Shown: positions 8,514 through 16,974, counted from the stretch's first letter. The stretch is DNA of 43,789 nucleotides from Alphaproteobacteria bacterium (GCA_027459605.1 DAIDHR010000017.1:1-43789); one strand, 5' to 3'. Notes: generated by a model from the sequence alone, not told the origin. Program-made: numbers and translations.

Positions 8514-10077
8514 GACGTCTCCTTAAAAAACCAAATATCCATGAAAGAGCCAATGTTCCAATGATAAGTCCTAACGTAATCCAATCTCCCCATTGGCCAT
8601 AGAAAGGGGTTAAACGGGTTGGGCTTGGGAGGATGACATCGAGGACTCCCTCCTTTCCAAGGCCAAGGCTCCCTTTGTTCCGGCCGTAGGCATCAAAGAC
8701 TGCAGAAATCCCTGAATTGGCAACACGTATCAGAGGGATCCCTTCCTCAATGGCTCGAAACCGCGCAATTTCCAGATGTTGATAAGGACCGGAAGACCTT
8801 CCATACCACCCATCATTCGTTATATTAATCATCCAGCCCGGACGGGGTTGAGAGGGATTGATCACGGCTCCCGGGAAAATTACCTCATAGCAAACAAGCC
8901 CACTAAAGGAGAGAAAGCCGGGGAGAGATATGGATTCGGGTCCGGGGCCTGCAGTAAAGTCAATAGTTCCTGTAGTAATTTTTTTTATGGTTCCAACACC
9001 AAAGAGAGTATCTAGCATAGGTCTAAACGGGAGATATTCTCCAAAAGGGACCAAGTGAAATTTATCAAAATGAGCAATAACTGTACCTAGAGAGTTTATG
9101 ACAAGAAGGCTGTTCCAGATCTTAAAGGGTTTTTCTTCGGGCCATGTTCGGCGAAGAGATCCAGTAAATAATAAAGAGTTCTGCGGAATTTTTTCAACCG
9201 ATACCAGCCGGCGTAACCTATCTTGCTCAAGGAAAAAAGGAACAGCTGTTTCTGGCCAAATGATAGCTTTTAAAGGGAGATGGGAGGGAAGAGCTGTTAA
9301 GTCTAGGAGTTTTTTAAAATTAGCTTCTTTTTCCTCAGGATTCCATTTTAGGGTTTGAGGGATATTGGGTTGAACAAGACGAATGGCTAGAGGAGAAGAG
9401 GAGCCAACATCGGGATGATCAAGACGGGTTTTTCCCCAAACCCAAAGCAAAACAGCAATGAGATAAATACTCAGGGCTGTATTTCGCTCAAGAGGTCGTT
9501 TGGAAACAAAGTACCCTAAAGAAACGCCCATTAGGAGTGTGAGAAGGCTCAGTACATAAATTCCTCCCCAAGAAGCGGTTTGGGTCATTTCTGGACTAAA
9601 GGCCCACGCATACCCAACCAAGTTCCACGGAAATCCTGTAAAAAGATGGCCCCTTAACCATTCTAGACCAACCCAGAGGCCAACAAACGCAAATGCGCGG
9701 CTGAGCCCTTCATAAGGCCAAAATCGGGTTAAGACAAAAGATACTCCTATAAAAATCCCAAGAATAGAGGGAATTCCAAAAAGGGCAATCGGAATAAGCC
9801 ACCAAAAGGTGGCTAAATCAACTGTAAGTGCATTTGCAATCCAATAAAGGCCTACGGTAAAATGCCCAAGCCCGAACCACCAGCCCAAGCAAAAGAGGCT
9901 CCATAGGGAGTATTTTTCTTCAATCGTTCTTTCGAGAAAAAACCATATTCCGCTAATGGCGAGAAGAAGGGCTGGGAAAAGAAAAATAGGAGCAAAAGCA
10001 AGGGCTCCGATTCCCCCCAAAATGAAGGCCAGCCCTCGTTGCCACCAAGGTTTAAGAAGGCCGGGGGGAAAGTCCAT
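8506..10077 (-). CDS. lnt: apolipoprotein N-acyltransferase
   Basis: Lnt adds the third fatty acid to the N-terminal cysteine of outer-membrane lipoproteins at the inner membrane. Residues 1-215 form a multi-helix membrane domain, residues 230-490 a nitrilase-fold catalytic domain, and a final helix with an arginine-rich tail closes the protein. The triad is visible: Glu276 in IIWPETAVPF, Lys339 in FDKFHLVPFGEYLP, and Cys396 in GLVCYEVIFPG. NITNDGWYGRSSGPYQH is the usual following signature. At 523 residues it is full length. It overlaps corC by 26 bases at its start and metK at its end. Confidence 0.96.
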   Translation of the reverse strand: MDFPPGLLKPWWQRGLAFILGGIGALAFAPIFLFPALLLAISGIWFFLERTIEEKYSLWSLFCLGWWFGLGHFTVGLYWIANALTVDLATFWWLIPIALFGIPSILGIFIGVSFVLTRFWPYEGLSRAFAFVGLWVGLEWLRGHLFTGFPWNLVGYAWAFSPEMTQTASWGGIYVLSLLTLLMGVSLGYFVSKRPLERNTALSIYLIAVLLWVWGKTRLDHPDVGSSSPLAIRLVQPNIPQTLKWNPEEKEANFKKLLDLTALPSHLPLKAIIWPETAVPFFLEQDRLRRLVSVEKIPQNSLLFTGSLRRTWPEEKPFKIWNSLLVINSLGTVIAHFDKFHLVPFGEYLPFRPMLDTLFGVGTIKKITTGTIDFTAGPGPESISLPGFLSFSGLVCYEVIFPGAVINPSQPRPGWMINITNDGWYGRSSGPYQHLEIARFRAIEEGIPLIRVANSGISAVFDAYGRNKGSLGLGKEGVLDVILPSPTRLTPFYGQWGDWITLGLIIGTLALSWIFGFLRRRRE

Positions 10078-10888
10078 GAATACCTATCCGCTTAATGCGC
10101 CTTGAGTCAGCCTCAATAATCTCAAATTCAGCCCCTGAAGGATGGGCAATAAGTTCTCCCCTTTGGGGTATCCGATCTGTTAAATGAAGGACGAGCCCTC
10201 CAATTGTATCAATATCTTCATCTTTTTCGGCTTGGGTTCGAAGAGGACCAATCTTGTCTTCTAATTCCTCAATATCCATGCGACCATCCACAATAATGAC
10301 ACCATCTGGGCGGCGGAAAAAATGAAGGGGAGAGGCCATTTGAGCAACATCTTGGATATCTCCCACAATTTCTTCGACCAAATCACTCATAGTTACAAGA
10401 CCATCCACACCGCCATACTCATCGACAACAAGAGCTATTTTTTCTCCCGTAGATCTCATTTTTAAAAGCAAATCCAAGACGCGCATGGAAGGAGAGATAA
10501 ATTCAATTTTGTGAAGATAGTCCTGAATCTTAAAGATTTTTGGCGTGGCATCAAGAAGATCCCGCAAGTGTACATAGCCTATAATATCATCGAGTGTTTG
10601 ACGATAGACGGGAATGCGCATCACCTTGCTGACTCTGAATGTGTTTTTAATTTCTTCAAGGGGACTGTCAAAAGGAACAGCGATGATCTCAGCTCGCGCA
10701 ATTCTTAAATCTTTTGCTGTCAGATCGCGCAAATTAAGAATATTGGTAAGCATTTCTCGTTCATCAGGGGCGATGGAAGTATCGGCAATTTCTTCTTCTT
10801 CAATAAGTTCTTCTAGGGTTTCTCGTAAAGACCCTTCGCCTTCCTTCTTTTTAAAAAAGCTGCGTATCGAATTGAACCAGTGCTTCAT
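10052..10888 (-). CDS. corC: CorC/HlyC-type CBS domain protein
   Basis: This is a soluble protein of the hemolysin C/CorC group, linked to magnesium and cobalt efflux or envelope metal balance. Two CBS domains span about residues 65-190. DLLLKMRSTGEKIALVVDEYGGVDGLVTMSDLVEEIVGDI is the conserved second CBS end, here noted by its core VDEYGGVDGLVT. A C-terminal CorC_HlyC (transporter-associated) domain follows (about 200-275). There is no membrane DUF21 domain, so it belongs to the short form of 278 residues. It lies between ybeY and lnt with overlaps on both sides, the standard alphaproteobacterial order. Confidence 0.9.
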   Translation of the reverse strand: MKHWFNSIRSFFKKKEGEGSLRETLEELIEEEEIADTSIAPDEREMLTNILNLRDLTAKDLRIARAEIIAVPFDSPLEEIKNTFRVSKVMRIPVYRQTLDDIIGYVHLRDLLDATPKIFKIQDYLHKIEFISPSMRVLDLLLKMRSTGEKIALVVDEYGGVDGLVTMSDLVEEIVGDIQDVAQMASPLHFFRRPDGVIIVDGRMDIEELEDKIGPLRTQAEKDEDIDTIGGLVLHLTDRIPQRGELIAHPSGAEFEIIEADSRRIKRIGIHGLSPRPS

Positions 10889-11352
10889 AGATCCTCATAA
10901 GGGTTGGAAATATTAAGTTGTTGTAATATTTTGATTTCCATGGTTTCCATTGTATGAGCTGCTTTTTCTTCTTCATGATCATACCCTAAAAGATGCAAAA
11001 AACCATGGATAATCAAATGGAGCATATGATGGAGAGGGGAAATGCCAACTTCTTGAGCTTCCCGCATAATGCTTTCATAAGCTAGGATAATATCGCCCAG
11101 CTCTCCCTCTTCCTCAGAAGGAAATGAAAGAACATTTGTTGGTTTATCTTTTCCCCTGAAGGTTTTATTGAGGGCCTGCACTTCTTGGTCATCGGCAAGA
11201 ACGACACTCACTTCCATTTCAGAAAAATCTGTACCGATCGTCTCTGCAGCTTTTTCAAAGGCATAAGAGATTTCTTCTTTCCAAGAAGAATCAAGGTTTG
11301 TCCAGATCTCATTCAGGAGAATGAAATTAACGATGGGTTTCTTTGCGCTCAT
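10885..11352 (-). CDS. ybeY: endoribonuclease YbeY
   Basis: YbeY is a metal-dependent single-strand RNase needed for 16S rRNA 3' maturation and ribosome quality control. The zinc-binding signature HGFLHLLGYDH (about residues 115-125) is intact and preceded by HMLHLII. FRGKDKPTNVLSFP is the other conserved block. ATG 11352 (MSAKKPIVNF) is chosen; a TTG four codons upstream (11364) also fits. Either start overlaps the 3' end of phoH. The stop overlaps the corC start by four bases. Confidence 0.95.
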   Translation of the reverse strand: MSAKKPIVNFILLNEIWTNLDSSWKEEISYAFEKAAETIGTDFSEMEVSVVLADDQEVQALNKTFRGKDKPTNVLSFPSEEEGELGDIILAYESIMREAQEVGISPLHHMLHLIIHGFLHLLGYDHEEEKAAHTMETMEIKILQQLNISNPYEDL

Positions 11353-12277
11353 AGGCTCTGACAATGCGTGATACTAAAGGGTGTCTTACAACATCGCGCT
11401 CCGTAAATTTAACAAACCCAACTCCTCTTACCCCTTCGAGAGTCGATATGGCATCTTGGAGGCCAGAGGGAATCCCCTTTGGTAAATCCAATTGGCTTAG
11501 GTCCCCTGTCACAATCATACGAGAGTTATTGCCTAGTCTCGTCAAAAACATTTTCATTTGCACTTCTGTTGTATTTTGAGCTTCATCCAAAATGATGACA
11601 GAATCTGAAAGTGTACGCCCTCGCATAAACGCAAGAGGAGCAATTTCAATTTCTCCAAGGGCAATCTTCTTTGTAACTTGATCAAGAGGAAGCATATCAT
11701 GCAACGCATCATAAAGGGGACGTAAATAAGGGTCTACCTTCTCCCGAATATCCCCGGGTAAGAACCCAAGGCGCTCCCCAGCTTCAACAGCGGGGCGAGA
11801 GAGAATAAGCCTGTCCATTTGCCCTGTGAGCATCATTTCCACACCATAAGCGACAGCAAGATAAGTTTTTCCAGTCCCTGCGGGCCCTTCGGCAAATACA
11901 AGTTCATTTTCCTTTAAAGATGTGATATAGGCTGCTTGCTTGTTTGACCGGGCTGCAATCACACGGCGCTTTGTTGTCAGAAAAGTTTCTTCGTGAGGTT
12001 CTGCATCCCCTGCAAGACGAAGAGCCGTCATGACATCAGTTGCATCAACCTGTTGCCCTTCCTGAAGACGAGTATAAAGAGAAGCAAGAGTACGTCCGGC
12101 AATGCGCGTGTACTCCTCCTCTCCTTGAATTGTAACTTGGTTTCCTCGGGTTATAATTGAAACGGGAAGCTCTTTTTCAAGAAGACGCAAGTTACTTTCT
12201 TGGCTTCCGAAAAGTTCAATGAGAAGAGTATTGTCCTCAAATTCTAAATAGGTTGTTGATTTTTTATTAGAGACCAT
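11327..12277 (-). CDS. phoH: PhoH-like ATPase
   Basis: This is a P-loop NTPase of the PhoH family, usually found with YbeY and thought to act in RNA or ribosome quality control. After an N-terminal KH-like region, Walker A is GPAGTGKT (about residues 131-138) and Walker B is VIILDEAQN (about 225-233). SRPAVEAGERLGFLPGDI and TGDLSQLDLP are conserved PhoH motifs. Two starts are possible: ATG 12283 (MPMVSNKK) and ATG 12277. It is the first gene of the minus-strand operon. In many relatives miaB stands directly upstream; here the upstream region is 418 bases of noncoding DNA and miaB lies about 25 kb away. Confidence 0.95.
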   Translation of the reverse strand: MVSNKKSTTYLEFEDNTLLIELFGSQESNLRLLEKELPVSIITRGNQVTIQGEEEYTRIAGRTLASLYTRLQEGQQVDATDVMTALRLAGDAEPHEETFLTTKRRVIAARSNKQAAYITSLKENELVFAEGPAGTGKTYLAVAYGVEMMLTGQMDRLILSRPAVEAGERLGFLPGDIREKVDPYLRPLYDALHDMLPLDQVTKKIALGEIEIAPLAFMRGRTLSDSVIILDEAQNTTEVQMKMFLTRLGNNSRMIVTGDLSQLDLPKGIPSGLQDAISTLEGVRGVGFVKFTERDVVRHPLVSRIVRAYERKETHR

Positions 12278-12701
12278 GGGCATTCTTTATGGTTGGCCGA
12301 AAAAGATTATCAAACCAACTTTTTTGAAGTACCTCCCTTTTCATTTTATCAAGATGTTATTGTTTCTAATTTATGATTCCTTATCCTTACATTATAGTCA
12401 AGAGAAAGCATGAGGTTATGTTCTCCTTCTCAAACTCCAAGTTTATTTTTAACAAAAATACTGGCTTTTAAAACGATATACTCGAAGAATTGTAAGTATA
12501 GTATGATCAAGTAAAATATTTGATGTACATTTACATTCTGCAGCACAGGAGTCCCCATGAGAAGGCTGTCCTATCGTTTTTTATACAAATCTTGTGTGAA
12601 TAGCAGTTACTGACACTCTGTCACTTAGGGTGACTATATTCACCACGCTCGCTCTCAAACACCTGTCCGAAAACTTAAGATCATTCAAGTAATAAATACA
12701 G
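12278..12701. other. 424-bp noncoding region upstream of phoH
   Basis: This spacer separates the 3' end of the MotA-like gene from phoH; both are minus-strand genes. The phoH-proximal half is AT-rich and holds a TATAAT box. The distal half (about 12540-12690) is richer in GC and has two small hairpins, TGACA-ctc-TGTCA near 12610 and GGTGA-ctata-TTCACC near 12630. It contains no reading frame I would call. The composition change suggests a decayed gene or mobile-element end, but nothing recognisable remains. Confidence 0.5.
12391..12396 (-). promoter_or_regulatory. -10 box, possible phoH operon promoter
   Basis: TATAAT on the minus strand in the context CTTGACTATAATGTAAGG. No good -35 box lies 16-18 bases upstream. 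The start point would be near 12384, giving a leader of about 100 bases before phoH. It is the best promoter candidate in the spacer. Confidence 0.35.
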
Positions 12702-12713
12702 TTAGCTAGCTAA
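12702..12713. repeat. 12-bp perfect palindrome, copy 2
   Basis: TTAGCTAGCTAA covers the last codons and stop of the MotA-like gene. It is identical to the palindrome at the 3' end of the MHS transporter gene (3644-3655), with similar flanking bases (ACAG on one side, AAG and GGCT on the other). Confidence 0.5.
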
Positions 12714-13814
12714 GCGGCTTGACTCCCCAAGACTTGCAATGGAGCGTGCAATGAGACGCATTTCTTCTTTCAGTCTCTTTAAAACCTCTTCTCGATCCTC
12801 TCGTTGGGATTGGAGTGACTGCACCAAAGCCCGTTCAATATGTTGAAGGCATTTGCGACTTTCCTCATCAAGACCTTGGGGAATTGTTGCCAGAAGATTT
12901 TGAAGTTGGACCTGACCCTCAGCCAGTTTAACCATAAGACCCTGATGAGTTTTATTCTGTTCTGAGGCAAGAGCCACAGAATTTATAAGCTTTTCTAAAA
13001 GGATATTTTTCTGCCGCTCATTTTTTTCTGTTTTTTCAATAACTTGAATGAAGCCTTCAAGGGATTCAACGTTTTTTGTCAGCAAAGATTGAATGTAACC
13101 AAGAGGTGCAGATCCAACCGAAGCTCCTTTATTATTGTGATAAGAACAAGAGGTCAAATAAAGGTCTGTTTCATTAAAAAAACGATTGTAGGCATGGCCT
13201 ACTTGAAGCTCTAAAAACCCAATTATCAAGGACCCCCCTAACCCAAAAAGAGATGAGCTAAAGGCGGTTCCCATCCCTGCTAATGGGCTTTGAAGACTTT
13301 GTTTTAAGAGCTCAAAAAAATTAGCCGAATTTGTTCCATCAGAAGGCATGCTCTGAATTAAATGAGTAATTGAAATGATTGTCTGAGAAAGCCCCCAAAA
13401 AGTTCCCAAAAGCCCTAAAAACACCAAAAGGCCAATCAAATACCGGGGGAGGACTCTTTCATTCTCAAGCCTATCCCCAAGGGAATGGGCAAGTCCTTTG
13501 GCCAGATGGGGATCTAAATCCTTTTTTTTCTCAGAAGAAAAAGAAAGGACTTGTTCTAAAAAATTCGCCTGAGGAACTGATGAAAAACTCCACCTACCTT
13601 GCTTCAAGTCATCCAAAACCTCAGCATCCTTCCTTAAGGAGAAAAGCTGATAAAAAGCATAAATACACCCACCAACAGTTAAGGCGAGAATGAGAAGATT
13701 TAAACGGGGATTACTTAAAAATATCAAAAGGAGTGAGGACATAAAACAAGCCCCAACACCCATTAATATAACACATGTAAGCCCCATTCGAAAAAAGTAA
13801 GGTCGGAGTTTCAT
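12702..13814 (-). CDS. MotA/TolQ/ExbB-like proton channel family protein
   Basis: This is a 370-residue inner-membrane protein. Predicted helices lie at about residues 12-34, 36-58, 124-144 and 177-201. The third contains FLGLLGTFWGLSQTI, the conserved MotA/TolQ/ExbB pore motif, and the fourth contains GMGTAFSSSLFGLGGSLIIG, the matching second pore helix. Residues 240-365 are a long charged, probably coiled-coil cytoplasmic tail. Family members use the proton gradient to drive a partner with one membrane helix (MotB, TolR, ExbD or an OmpA-like protein). No such partner is next to it. It starts 46 bases after the secretin stop, with AAGGAA before its ATG, so the two are probably co-transcribed. 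A role in powering the secretin system is inference. Confidence 0.75.
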   Translation of the reverse strand: MKLRPYFFRMGLTCVILMGVGACFMSSLLLIFLSNPRLNLLILALTVGGCIYAFYQLFSLRKDAEVLDDLKQGRWSFSSVPQANFLEQVLSFSSEKKKDLDPHLAKGLAHSLGDRLENERVLPRYLIGLLVFLGLLGTFWGLSQTIISITHLIQSMPSDGTNSANFFELLKQSLQSPLAGMGTAFSSSLFGLGGSLIIGFLELQVGHAYNRFFNETDLYLTSCSYHNNKGASVGSAPLGYIQSLLTKNVESLEGFIQVIEKTEKNERQKNILLEKLINSVALASEQNKTHQGLMVKLAEGQVQLQNLLATIPQGLDEESRKCLQHIERALVQSLQSQREDREEVLKRLKEEMRLIARSIASLGESSRLAS

Positions 13815-13860
13815 CTTGAATTCCTTTCATCACAAGTTGATGACATTTTACCCCCTCCCC

Positions 13861-15489
13861 TTAAAACTGCAAGGGGCGAGGATCCTCACTATAGGTATTA
13901 TATATTTTCTCGTCTGCTTCATCAATGTAGGGTTCATCCACAATGTGAGCTGTGAGGAAGATAACGAGTTCAGTTATCTTTCTGTCGTCATCTTTCCCTC
14001 TCGCCAACTCTCCAAAAAAGGGAATGCTATCAAAAAGGGGTACAGAGGCACTTTCATAACTTGCCCGATCCTCCATGAGTCCTCCCATAACAAGAATTTG
14101 ACCCGATTGCATTTTAAGGACCGAATCAAGTTCCCGCACTTGAACTACAGGGACGGAGGATTTGACTTTTTGGTGGGATTTAATCGCCACGGCTGGGTCT
14201 TCGACTTCTTTTTGAACTCGAGATATAGTGGGCCGAAGGGCCATCATGATTTCACCACTCTCAAAATTTACAGAAGGCTGAACAATCATGACAAGACCAA
14301 TTGGAACAGTCATCGCGTCGCTTGAAATATTTTCCACATCCGGTTTTCCTTCCGATTGAAAATAACGTTCAAATTCAAGATGAAAGAAAACTTCATTGGT
14401 TGCGACTTTCAACATGGCTGGCTGGTTATTCATGACTGTTAGGCGAGGATTTGAAAGGGTTCTCACTGTTCCAAATTTTTTTACCAAATTTAAAATGGCT
14501 GAAAACTTCTCGTGCTCCACTGCAAATGTAAAAACATCCCGGGTTGGATGGTGAGGTTCGTTATGGACACGAGGTGAAGAAAGAGATCCTAAAGGTACTG
14601 TTAAATGCACGTCGCCTCCTAGCTGACTCCAATTGATTCCACTTTTGTATTCTTGATCAAGGGTGACTTCAAGAATCTTGGCTTCAATAATGATTTGGGC
14701 CGTAATGGCTTCTTTCAGCTTTTTGAGATAGTTGTTAATTTGCAGGTGCTGTTTTGCTGTACCTGATACGATCACAAGTCCAGCCTGCTTATGCAAAGCA
14801 TAATTTGAAGGGCTTTTACCGGAAGGCCTTCCCTCGAGACTTAAAATGACCTTAAGATTTTTCTCAAGCTCAGACCAGAAATCAACAAGGCTAATTCCCA
14901 CCAAGAGGCTTTCTGATCCATTATCAGTTCGGCTTTGACTTTCAAGAGGAGAAAAAACATCGGTTGAAACGGAGATACGATTTTCACTCTTTCGGGTCTG
15001 ATTTAAAAACTCAACATGGTAGGTAACCAGGTAGGGATCATCTGGCTCGATAAGAATCCTATTTTCCTCGATTTGAAACCTGAGCCCTGTTATCAAACAG
15101 ATATCCTTTATCACATCAATAAAAGACCTTCGGTCAGCACTATAGAGAATTCCTTCCTGCTCATGGGCAACCTGAGAGTTTATAGCCATCCCCACACCAA
15201 CTTGGCGCCCTAATTCCATAAATGCTTCTTTAAGAGGGACTGATTCGGAGAAAGTTACAGAGACTTTCTTTTCCATAGCTGGCGTAAGAAGGGGAGCTTT
15301 CGATAGAGGGTAAATACGAGGATGAAAAGGCGGCACTTCCTTTTTTTGTAAATTTGGTTTAGTTATTTTTTCATAATCCTGTTGGGTAAGCTTTAAGGTC
15401 GGGTCATGAAACCGACGATGATCAACGAGATCGCATCCCTCAAGAAGACTTAAAATGCAAAAGATCCATAGTATTTTGATTATAGACAT
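13861..15489 (-). CDS. lipoprotein secretin (MshL/PilQ-like, type II/IV pilus outer-membrane channel)
   Basis: Secretins form the outer-membrane gate of type II secretion and type IV pilus systems. The N terminus is a lipoprotein signal peptide ending LLEGC, with the lipidated Cys at residue 19. A secretin/TonB short N-terminal domain lies at about 75-140. An N1/KH-like ring domain (about 225-265) follows, with HKQAGLVIVSGTAKQH. The C-terminal secretin beta domain (about 270-530) includes RTLSNPRLTVMNNQPAML and the closing signature GQILVMGGLMEDR, VPLFDSIPFFGELARG and ELVIFLTAHIV. ATG 15489 has GGGAGG at a good distance; GTG 15492 is too close to it. Of the single-lipoprotein secretins, MshL and BfpB/PilN types are the closest in feel. 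No pilus ATPase, platform protein or pilin is nearby. Confidence 0.85.
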   Translation of the reverse strand: MSIIKILWIFCILSLLEGCDLVDHRRFHDPTLKLTQQDYEKITKPNLQKKEVPPFHPRIYPLSKAPLLTPAMEKKVSVTFSESVPLKEAFMELGRQVGVGMAINSQVAHEQEGILYSADRRSFIDVIKDICLITGLRFQIEENRILIEPDDPYLVTYHVEFLNQTRKSENRISVSTDVFSPLESQSRTDNGSESLLVGISLVDFWSELEKNLKVILSLEGRPSGKSPSNYALHKQAGLVIVSGTAKQHLQINNYLKKLKEAITAQIIIEAKILEVTLDQEYKSGINWSQLGGDVHLTVPLGSLSSPRVHNEPHHPTRDVFTFAVEHEKFSAILNLVKKFGTVRTLSNPRLTVMNNQPAMLKVATNEVFFHLEFERYFQSEGKPDVENISSDAMTVPIGLVMIVQPSVNFESGEIMMALRPTISRVQKEVEDPAVAIKSHQKVKSSVPVVQVRELDSVLKMQSGQILVMGGLMEDRASYESASVPLFDSIPFFGELARGKDDDRKITELVIFLTAHIVDEPYIDEADEKIYNTYSEDPRPLQF

Positions 15490-15808
15490 CACACCTCCCC
15501 ACGTTCGGAATAAGTGTAAAATAAATGAAGTGGATTTTTCAAGTTTGAAAATTACGAATTAATTTTTTGGATCACTTTTTAATTTCTCCAAATAAGAAAG
15601 TTTTAAGCCAAGAAAAAGTTATCCGATGAAATATTTAATCAAAAGATGTATAGCCCCATCACAGCTTCGTTGCTTTCATCCTTGTGGAGGATTTCACATT
15701 AAGAGCCTGAAACAATTAAAAAAGAGTTGGAAATTACGAAATGTAAAGTTAAAAATAATAGCATGAAAATTAATTATAACATCTCTTAAAGATTTGTGAG
15801 AATTTCAA
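15490..15808. other. 319-bp divergent intergenic region
   Basis: This lies between the secretin (minus) and the LysE-type gene (plus). It is AT-rich; a TATAAC near 15776 could be a -10 box for the exporter. A 46-codon plus-strand frame at 15626-15766 is open but lacks a ribosome site and any recognisable similarity, so I do not call it. No strong hairpin was seen. Confidence 0.5.
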
Positions 15809-16447
15809 ATGGTATCGCTCGTTTTTCAATATTTACCCTTAATCCTGGGGCTCTCAAGTCTTGTGATGGTTGCTCTCATTAGCCCTGGCCCTGATTTTGC
15901 AGTGACTGTAAGAAATAGTCTTGTCTACTCAAGAAGAACGGGCCTTCTAACGGCTTTAGGAATTGCTATAGGATCTTTAATCCATACAACCTACACTCTG
16001 TTTGGATTAGGCATAATTATTCGCGAAACCCCCTGGATTTTTCTTCCCATCAAATACATAGGAGCTGCTTACCTGCTTTATATTGGGTTTAAGGGGTTGA
16101 GAGCTAAAAAAAGCACTTTGGCTTTAGGGAATATGAAACATGTGCAGGATATCACCCCTCTTTCAGCTCTGAGGTCTGGCTTTTTGACAAATGCCCTCAA
16201 TCCAAAAGCCATGTTGTTTTGTATGAGTCTTTTTTCAGCCATGATCCCCCCTCAAACCCCTGTCTCCATTTTAATTTTGTGTGGATTCATAATTTTCATA
16301 GAAACATTGGCGTGGTTTAGTTTCGTTGCTTTTTGCTTATCTGGGAAACGAACACGGGAAAAGTTTCACGCTATGGGGCATTGGATTGAAAGGATCACGG
16401 GGGGTGTTTTAATTTCCCTCGCTGCAAGGCTTATTTATATGGTATAA
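15809..16447 (+). CDS. LysE/RhtB family amino-acid exporter
   Basis: This 212-residue inner-membrane exporter has about six helices. The family signature is at the first helix, ALISPGPDFAVTVRNSL (about residues 22-38), followed by GLLTALGIAIGSLIHTTYTLFGLG in helix 2. GAAYLLYIGFKGLRAK and FLTNALNPKAMLF are also typical of RhtB/LysE proteins. Family members export lysine, threonine, homoserine or related compounds; the substrate is not predictable. The ribosome site is weak. It stands alone on the plus strand before the prepilin peptidase. Confidence 0.9.
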   Translation: MVSLVFQYLPLILGLSSLVMVALISPGPDFAVTVRNSLVYSRRTGLLTALGIAIGSLIHTTYTLFGLGIIIRETPWIFLPIKYIGAAYLLYIGFKGLRAKKSTLALGNMKHVQDITPLSALRSGFLTNALNPKAMLFCMSLFSAMIPPQTPVSILILCGFIIFIETLAWFSFVAFCLSGKRTREKFHAMGHWIERITGGVLISLAARLIYMV

Positions 16448-16548
16448 GAGCTTCTAAAAAACGCACCGCTTACAATATCTATCTTGGAGGTTCGTAAAGG
16501 GAGCCCTATAATCATCAACAACCCTTTTTATAAAATATCATATATCAG

Positions 16549-16974
16549 ATGCTCCCCATTCACCCTATCTTAGCAAATTCTTTACTTTTTCTCATTTTAA
16601 TGGGAATCAGCATAAAAGATTTCAAGGATGGCCTGATTCCAAACATTTTTGTTATCGGACTGACCCTCCTCGGAATTCTGGAATTTGGAGGGACTCACTT
16701 CATGAGTGTCTTAATTTTGGGCCCGCTCGCCTATGGCATTTATAAGCTTTACCCTCTTCTTCGAAACCAAGAAGGGCTTGGATTTGGAGATGTAAAACTA
16801 ATGACTGCTTCAGGGATTTGGCTCAATCTTTCTCAGCTCCCCTTATTCCTTATAGTTGCAGGAGGAACTGGCGTGATCATTGCTCTTTTATGGCATATTT
16901 TAAAGAAGGAAGTTCGCTTTCCCTTAGGACCAGCCCTTGCACTTGCGCTCGGAATTTGTATTGTGGGGAATTAA
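16549..16974 (+). CDS. prepilin peptidase, A24 family (minimal CpaA/TadV-like form)
   Basis: This is a membrane aspartic peptidase that processes type IV prepilins and pseudopilins. The two catalytic aspartates are visible: Asp24 in IKDFKDGLIPN and Asp81 in GLGFGDVKLM. Five or six hydrophobic segments fill the 141 residues. The N-terminal methyltransferase domain of PilD/GspO is absent, so this is the short peptidase-only form. It lies about 1.1 kb from the secretin gene, on the opposite strand across the exporter. The nearness suggests a shared pilus or pseudopilus pathway, but the pilin genes are not here. Confidence 0.85.
   Translation: MLPIHPILANSLLFLILMGISIKDFKDGLIPNIFVIGLTLLGILEFGGTHFMSVLILGPLAYGIYKLYPLLRNQEGLGFGDVKLMTASGIWLNLSQLPLFLIVAGGTGVIIALLWHILKKEVRFPLGPALALALGICIVGN

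Noticed and set aside
7349-8600. SAM-responsive riboswitch for metK
   Set aside because: metK is the last gene of an overlapping operon and has no leader of its own; no riboswitch-like fold was seen upstream of phoH either.
12540-12690. GC-shifted stretch with small hairpins that looks like an insertion-sequence end
   Set aside because: No transposase fragment, no clear terminal inverted repeat pair and no target duplication could be found by eye.
12702-13814. ZorA of a Zorya-type defence system
   Set aside because: The channel domain and coiled tail are reminiscent, but no ZorB, helicase or nuclease partner is nearby, and the neighbour is a secretin.
15626-15766. 46-codon plus-strand frame (MKYLIKRCIAPSQLRCF...) in the divergent spacer, faintly like YidD in its CHP-GG stretch
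   Set aside because: No ribosome site, the YidD pattern is not in the right order or length, and the frame is short enough to occur by chance.
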